Assembly: GCF_009496155.1 (NCBI RefSeq)
Contig: NZ_WIJP01000029.1
Span: forward strand, 1 to 6,705
DNA length: 6,705 bases
Direction of reading: 5' to 3'
From: Streptococcus mitis
GTDB lineage: Bacteria; Bacillota; Bacilli; Lactobacillales; Streptococcaceae
The translations under genes and the position numbers were made by a program. The notes under the pieces were generated by a model. It worked only from the letters and a program-made list of their open reading frames with translations. It was not told the origin of the DNA and made no database searches. Below, one piece after another: positions 1 through 6,000 of the stretch (positions are counted from its first letter, which is position 1; each line of letters opens with the position of its first letter).

Positions 1-3000
1 TTGTTGATGCTGATTCAGATGCGCTTGTGCTTGCTGATGCAGATGCACTTGTTGATGCTGATTCAGATGCGCTTGTGCTTGCTGATTGGCTCGCACTTGT
101 TGATGCTGATTCAGATGCGCTTGTGCTTGCTGATTGGCTTGCACTTGTCGATGCTGACTGACTAGCACTTGTGCTTGCTGATTGGCTTGCACTTGTTGAT
201 GCTGACTGACTAGCACTTGTGCTTGCTGATTGGCTTGCACTTGTCGATGCTGACTGACTAGCACTTGTGCTTGCTGATTGGCTTGCACTTGTTGATGCTG
301 ACTGACTAGCACTTGTGCTTGCTGATTGACTTGCACTTGTTGAAGCCGATTGACTAGCACTTGTGCTTGCTGACGCTGATGCACTTGTCGATGCTGACTG
401 ACTCGCACTTGTGCTTGCTGATTGACTTGCACTTGTTGATGCCGATTGACTAGCTGACGTGCTTGCTGATTGGCTTGCGCTTGTTGAAGCCGATTGACTA
501 GCTGAGGTGCTGGCTGATTGGCTCGCACTTGTCGATGCTGACTGACTAGCTGATGTGCTTGCTGACTGGCTTGCACTTGTTGAAGCCGACTGGCTAGCTG
601 ATGTGCTGGCTGATTGGCTCGCACTTGTCGATGCTGACTGACTAGCTGATGTGCTGGCTGATTGGCTCGCACTTGTTGATGCTGACTTAGACGCGCTCGT
701 GCTTGCTGATTGGCTTGCACTTGTCGATGCTGACTGACTAGCTGACGTGCTGGCTGATTGGCTTGCACTTGTCGATGCTGACTTAGACGCGCTCGTGCTG
801 GCTGATTGGCTCGCACTTGTCGATGCTGACTGGCTAGCTGATGTGCTGGCTGATTGGCTTGCACTTGTTGATGCTGACTTAGACGCGCTCGTGCTGGCTG
901 ATTGACTTGCACTTGTCGATGCTGACTTAGACGCGCTCGTGCTGGCTGATTGGCTCGCACTTGTCGATGCTGACTGACTAGCTGACGTGCTGGCTGATTG
1001 GCTCGCACTTGTTGATGCTGACTGGCTAGCACTTGTTGATGCTGATTGACTTGCACTTGTGCTTGCTGATGCTGAGGCAGATTGAGATGCATCTGAATCT
1101 GACACTGGCACTTTCACTTCATTTGTTGTGCCATCTTTATAGGTAATAATTACTGTTACCTTACCATCTACTACAGCACCATTATCTTTAAGTGCATAAC
1201 CACTAATACGGTTTGCCTCTTGTGGATTAGATCCCTTCACCGCATCAACAATCTTTTGTTTATCAGTTTCTGACGGAGTTGTCGCATTGCTTACTTGAAC
1301 CGTTGCTGGAACCTGACCTGGGAATTTTTCACTTAATTTCCCTTGAACAACCTTAAATGTAGTGTCATTATTCGTATTTTCAGAAAGGTCTTTTGTACGA
1401 ATCTGACGTGTCCAAAGATTACCTGGTAAATAGCGTTGGTTTTCGTTGTACTTACCTTCGATTGTCAACCTAGCTGGATCCGCAGTAGTAGCTGTTGTCG
1501 GAGTTCCAGTAATATTTGTAATCGTTCCATTAGAATTATGAGTCGTTTCTGTCATGTTAGTTTGGACATTACGAGCATCCCATACTTCTAGACTACGAAC
1601 CTTACCACTGTTATCCGTAGCTTTCACAACAAAACGATATTCATCCCCAGCGAAAAGTTCATATCCTTGAGTAGAACGTCTTTCTTCATCTCTGGCACTG
1701 TCACGAACAGCTTTCTTAGGTTGATTAACCCAATTACCATTCGCATCTTTAACTTGCAGAACAACTTCTACATTTGGTTTTTCTGTTTCCTTAGTAATCG
1801 TACCAGAACTTGACTCTGAAGTTAACTCTTCAGTTGTATTTGGACCTGCTGGTACACTTTGAGTCGCAGTCACATTAGGTCGAGTACTTGAAGGAAGAAG
1901 ACCATCATTTGCCTTATAAACCTCTATCAAGTCATTCGGAGTAAAGGTTACGCTGTTAGCGTTATCTTCTGCTCTTTTCTTAACTGTCTGACCTGCAACT
2001 GTCAAGGTTACAGTTGCTCCTGGAAGAACATTGGTTACCGTGATACTTTGATTTGGTAAACCTCCACGTTCACTTAAGTTTTCAATAACTGGTGGGTTAA
2101 CTTCCATTGCCAAGTCTGAGATTGGTTTCGTACGAGATTCGCCATCTTTATAGGTAATCTTGACATCATTCCCTTCGAAGGTAACGTCCTGGATACGATC
2201 TTTTTCTTTCTCTGTAGTTGTATCATGGGCGTTCTTAACAGCTTCTTTTATGCTATCCTTTTCCGTATCTGTCAAAGCAGACAGATTTGTAACCTTAATC
2301 TTCTTATCAGGATTCAAGTTAACATTTCTTACTGCTAGACTACCTTGTTTAATTCGGAAGGTTGATCCAGTTGAACGATTATCTGCCGCGTCTTCTGCTG
2401 AAATAGAACGGGTAGCAGCGTTTCCTGTCTCATAGCGCAACTCATCTTTGACTTTTCCTGTAACTTCCAATTTAGCTGGATTCGTTGAAGTAGCTTCTGT
2501 CAAAGAAGAAATATTGTCTGCATTCGCCTGTCCAAACTTATCATCTAAAACATTTGAAATAATCGTATGACCAGTTCCACCTTGGTGGACGTTTGTCTTC
2601 TTAATATAGCCGCTATTGTCTGTGAAGGTTGTGGTGAAGCGAAGCTCATCACCTGCATAGAAGGTATGTTGTGGCAGATTTTGCGCTGTGCCTTGTGGAA
2701 CTGCCTTCCACAAACCAGTCGCACGATCTTTCACTTCTACAACTGTGTTTGTAGCTACTGGTTTAATTGTTTCAGGAGTAATGTTAACCGCTGCGCTATC
2801 CTCAGACGGAGTTGTCACACCTGAAGAATCTGTCACATTAGCTGTCGCTTTGACTGCTCCATCTTTAGGTAAGAGTCCAGCTGTTAAACTAAGGTCTGTA
2901 GGAGTCACTGTCAATGTCGTTTCACCGACTGGTTTAGGAATTGTACGAGTGATGTCACCTACCTTAACTGTAACAGAAGTTGCTTTTGGTTCAATGTTTG

Positions 3001-6000
3001 TAATCGTAATGTTCTTGGCAAGACCACCTTGATTTGACAAATCATTTGTAACCGTTGGAGCTTTTGGTTTAGCAATATCTGCTACCTTGAGTGTACGAGT
3101 CGTGTCATCATTATATTGGATAGTTGCAGTATCGCCAGTTATCGTAACATTCTTGATACGACCATCAACACCATGAGCTGCCTTAATATTAGTTATCAGA
3201 GTCGCTTTTTCTGTCTCTGTTGGACTACTTAGATCATTAACTGTTGGTTTTTCAGTTGGATTAAGCTTAGCATTTCTTTCTGATAGTTTGCCTTGTTTTA
3301 TTCTGAAAGTAACACCATCTGAACGGTTACTTGCCGCATCTTCTGCTGAAATAGAACGGGTTGCAGAGTTACCATCTCTATATTGTAGGCCTTCTTTAAC
3401 CGTTCCTGTAACCACCAAGGTTGCTGGATTGGTTGAAGTGGCTTCTGTCATCGTAGAAATGTTGTTGGCATTTGCCTCTCCAAATGAATTATCTAAGACA
3501 TTTGCATTTGAAAGAATCGTTTGACCTGTTGTACCTTGGTGGACGTTCGTTCTCTTGATATAGCCGCTATTATCTGTGAAGGTTGTGGTGAAGCGAAGCT
3601 CATCACCTGCATAGAAGGTATGTTCTGGCAGATTTTGCGCTGTGCCTTGTGGAGTTAATTTCCACTGGCCAGTCGCTGGATCCTTCACTTCTACAAGCAG
3701 ACTTGTAGCTACTGGTTTTTCAGTTTCACGAGTGATGCTTACAGGATTACTTACTGTTGACTCAATCAAAGTACCTGCTGGACGGCGAGAATCTTGCGCA
3801 GCAACCTTAGCTGTTACTGTTCCAGTGGTAGGCAATACACCATCGGTAAAACCAAGTTCAGTCGGTGTAACAGTTACACTAGTTGTCCCTGCTGGAATAT
3901 CCTTAGTAACAGATTTTTTCCCCACTGTCACTGTAACCTTAGTTGCCTGTGGGTCAATATCTGTTACTGTAATCGCCGTTGGTTTCCCACCTTCTTCATC
4001 TAAATCATTCGTAACTTTAGGTGTACTTGGACGAGCAACAATCGTTACCGTATCATTAGTAGTGTTCCCACTTCCATCTGTTGCCGCAAAGATATAATTA
4101 TCATAAGTTCCTGGTTTAGTAATCGTTCCACGTAAATTAGCAGACATTGTCTTATCAGCATTCACATGTTTATTTTCCAACGATAGTGAACCACTTCCTG
4201 CTGGAATTGGAACAAATGCCAAACCGTTGAATGTTTTAATACCTGAATTACCTGTTGCATTATCTGAAGCTGTAACCGCTAAATCAACAGAATCTCCTAC
4301 AACAATTTCAATTTGTTTATTGGCTGGAACTCCTGTAATAACTGGTTGAATTGCATCAGGTGTAGAAGTTACAGGGGCACTGCTTTCAGAGGTTAAAGTT
4401 CCCTTGTTATTTGGTAAGTTCACATTTGTCTTAGCTACATATGAACCAGCCTGAACATTTGGAACATTAATCGTTGCTGTACCGTTGGTAACAGTTCCTG
4501 TATAAGTAGAGTTGTTTGGCCCCTGAAGGGTGACTGTTGAATTATTCGGAATGTCTGAACCTACGTTAACAACAACATTCGCACTTTGTCCGACTTTATT
4601 GTTAAGATCTGTTGCAATTGTCGGAGGAGCAGGATTGACTGCAACTGTGACAGCTTTCTCAGTTCTGTTACCAAGCGTATCTGTAGCGATCACTTTCACA
4701 TTCTCATAAAGACCCACTTTGTTAGGAGTCCCTGTCAAAGTAGTTGCCATAGAACCGTCATTGTTTTTAACAGGATTGCTTGCTGTCAAGACATTATTAA
4801 AGTTCGTATTTGGTTGAGAAAGATTTGTTCCTGTAGAAGCGCTGGCGTCGTAGGTAAGAGATTTCATACCTGAGTTACCAGTCGTCACATCGGAAGCTGA
4901 CAAGCGGACATTAGCTGGTTGTCCAACGGTCAAATTGATTCGTCCGTTGTTATCACCTGCTGTTATAACAGGGCCTGTCTTATCAATATTGGTTGCACGA
5001 ACTTCATTACTGTAGTCAGATTCAACAGATGTCTTGGTTACTCCATTTTGAGCATAACTTGGTTGATTATCAACCACAGTCTGAACTTTATAAACTGCAT
5101 TGTTTTTTAGGGGAACGTTACTAAAGGTTACACGTCCATCGTTACCTGCTACTGCCTCTCGGATTTTCGTTCCATTTTCGTAGAGGTAAACTTTCTTGCC
5201 AGGAGCAGCGTTTTTAACTTGAATATTTTGTTGTTCCTTACCTTCAACTAACTTATTGGTAATTCTCGGAGTATAAGGCTTAACGATAAACTGAGTAGGA
5301 ACATCTTTTGTTGTACCATCTGGGAAGGTTACATGTATCTTATTGTCAAAGACCCCTGGAGTACGTCCAACATCCCTCTTCTCGATTTTTTGACCGTTAG
5401 AATCTCTCCACTCTATCTGTGAGCCATCAGGTAATTTCCCAGCACCAATCTCATTTGTTCCCTTTTTCACCAAGTACTGGTTCGGGTCAGTATAGGCATT
5501 TGATGGTGAGTCATTATACCACCACTTCAAACCTGCATTGGCATAACTATTGGTAATATACGGAGCTTCGACCTGTTTAACAAAATACTGACCACCCTGT
5601 GCAGCTTCTACTGGATAAGCTTGCTCATAACTAAGTCCAAGTGGGTTCGTTTCAAGTCCTACTGCTGCAAATGTCGTAGAATGGTGACCACTACCATAAA
5701 GTAGTTTCATATTTTTCAAATCTGCATTAGTCACTCCATCCTTGACAGTCGTTTGGAAACGAGTCACATGAACTTCATCTGGACCACCACCGATTTGAAC
5801 GTTCTGCCAAATAACACGGTTTTCACTCGTTTTAGGAATGATAGCTGAGTTAATTTCGTTCCAGATTGGTTTTTTCCATTGATCACTATTATCAGACAAG
5901 GCTTTTAGCAAATTGTACTGTTCATCTGGACTATACAAGGTTGTAAATCCTTGGTTCGCATTACCAAATTGGTCACGATTTAGAGTTTCCGTACCACGTC

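Noticed and set aside
1..1102. CRISPR-like or satellite-like noncoding array
   Set aside because: The repeat is in frame with the adhesin for its full length, has no unique spacers, and its unit lengths (24, 48, 96) are multiples of three that encode SASTSAS.
2160..2435. Plus-strand open frame of 91 codons opposite long unit 2
   Set aside because: It lies fully antisense to the adhesin frame, has no plausible ribosome binding site or recognisable domain, and its Ser/Phe/Val-rich sequence is what antisense reading of Glu/Lys/Asn-rich beta modules gives.
3914..3923. Run of six T and four C (GGGG AAAAAA on the coding strand) as a slippery or phase-variable tract
   Set aside because: The tract is short and the frame is GTG GGG AAA AAA TCT, which does not fit the usual heptamer for -1 slippage. 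The frame is intact on both sides and I see no obvious stem-loop nearby.
2688..4097. Plus-strand frames at 2688-3032 and 3642-4097 that resemble each other (both begin MPCG and share VATG and VMLT)
   Set aside because: The resemblance looks like two members of a gene family, but both are antisense to matching parts of long units 2 and 1, so the similarity is inherited from the repeat on the other strand.
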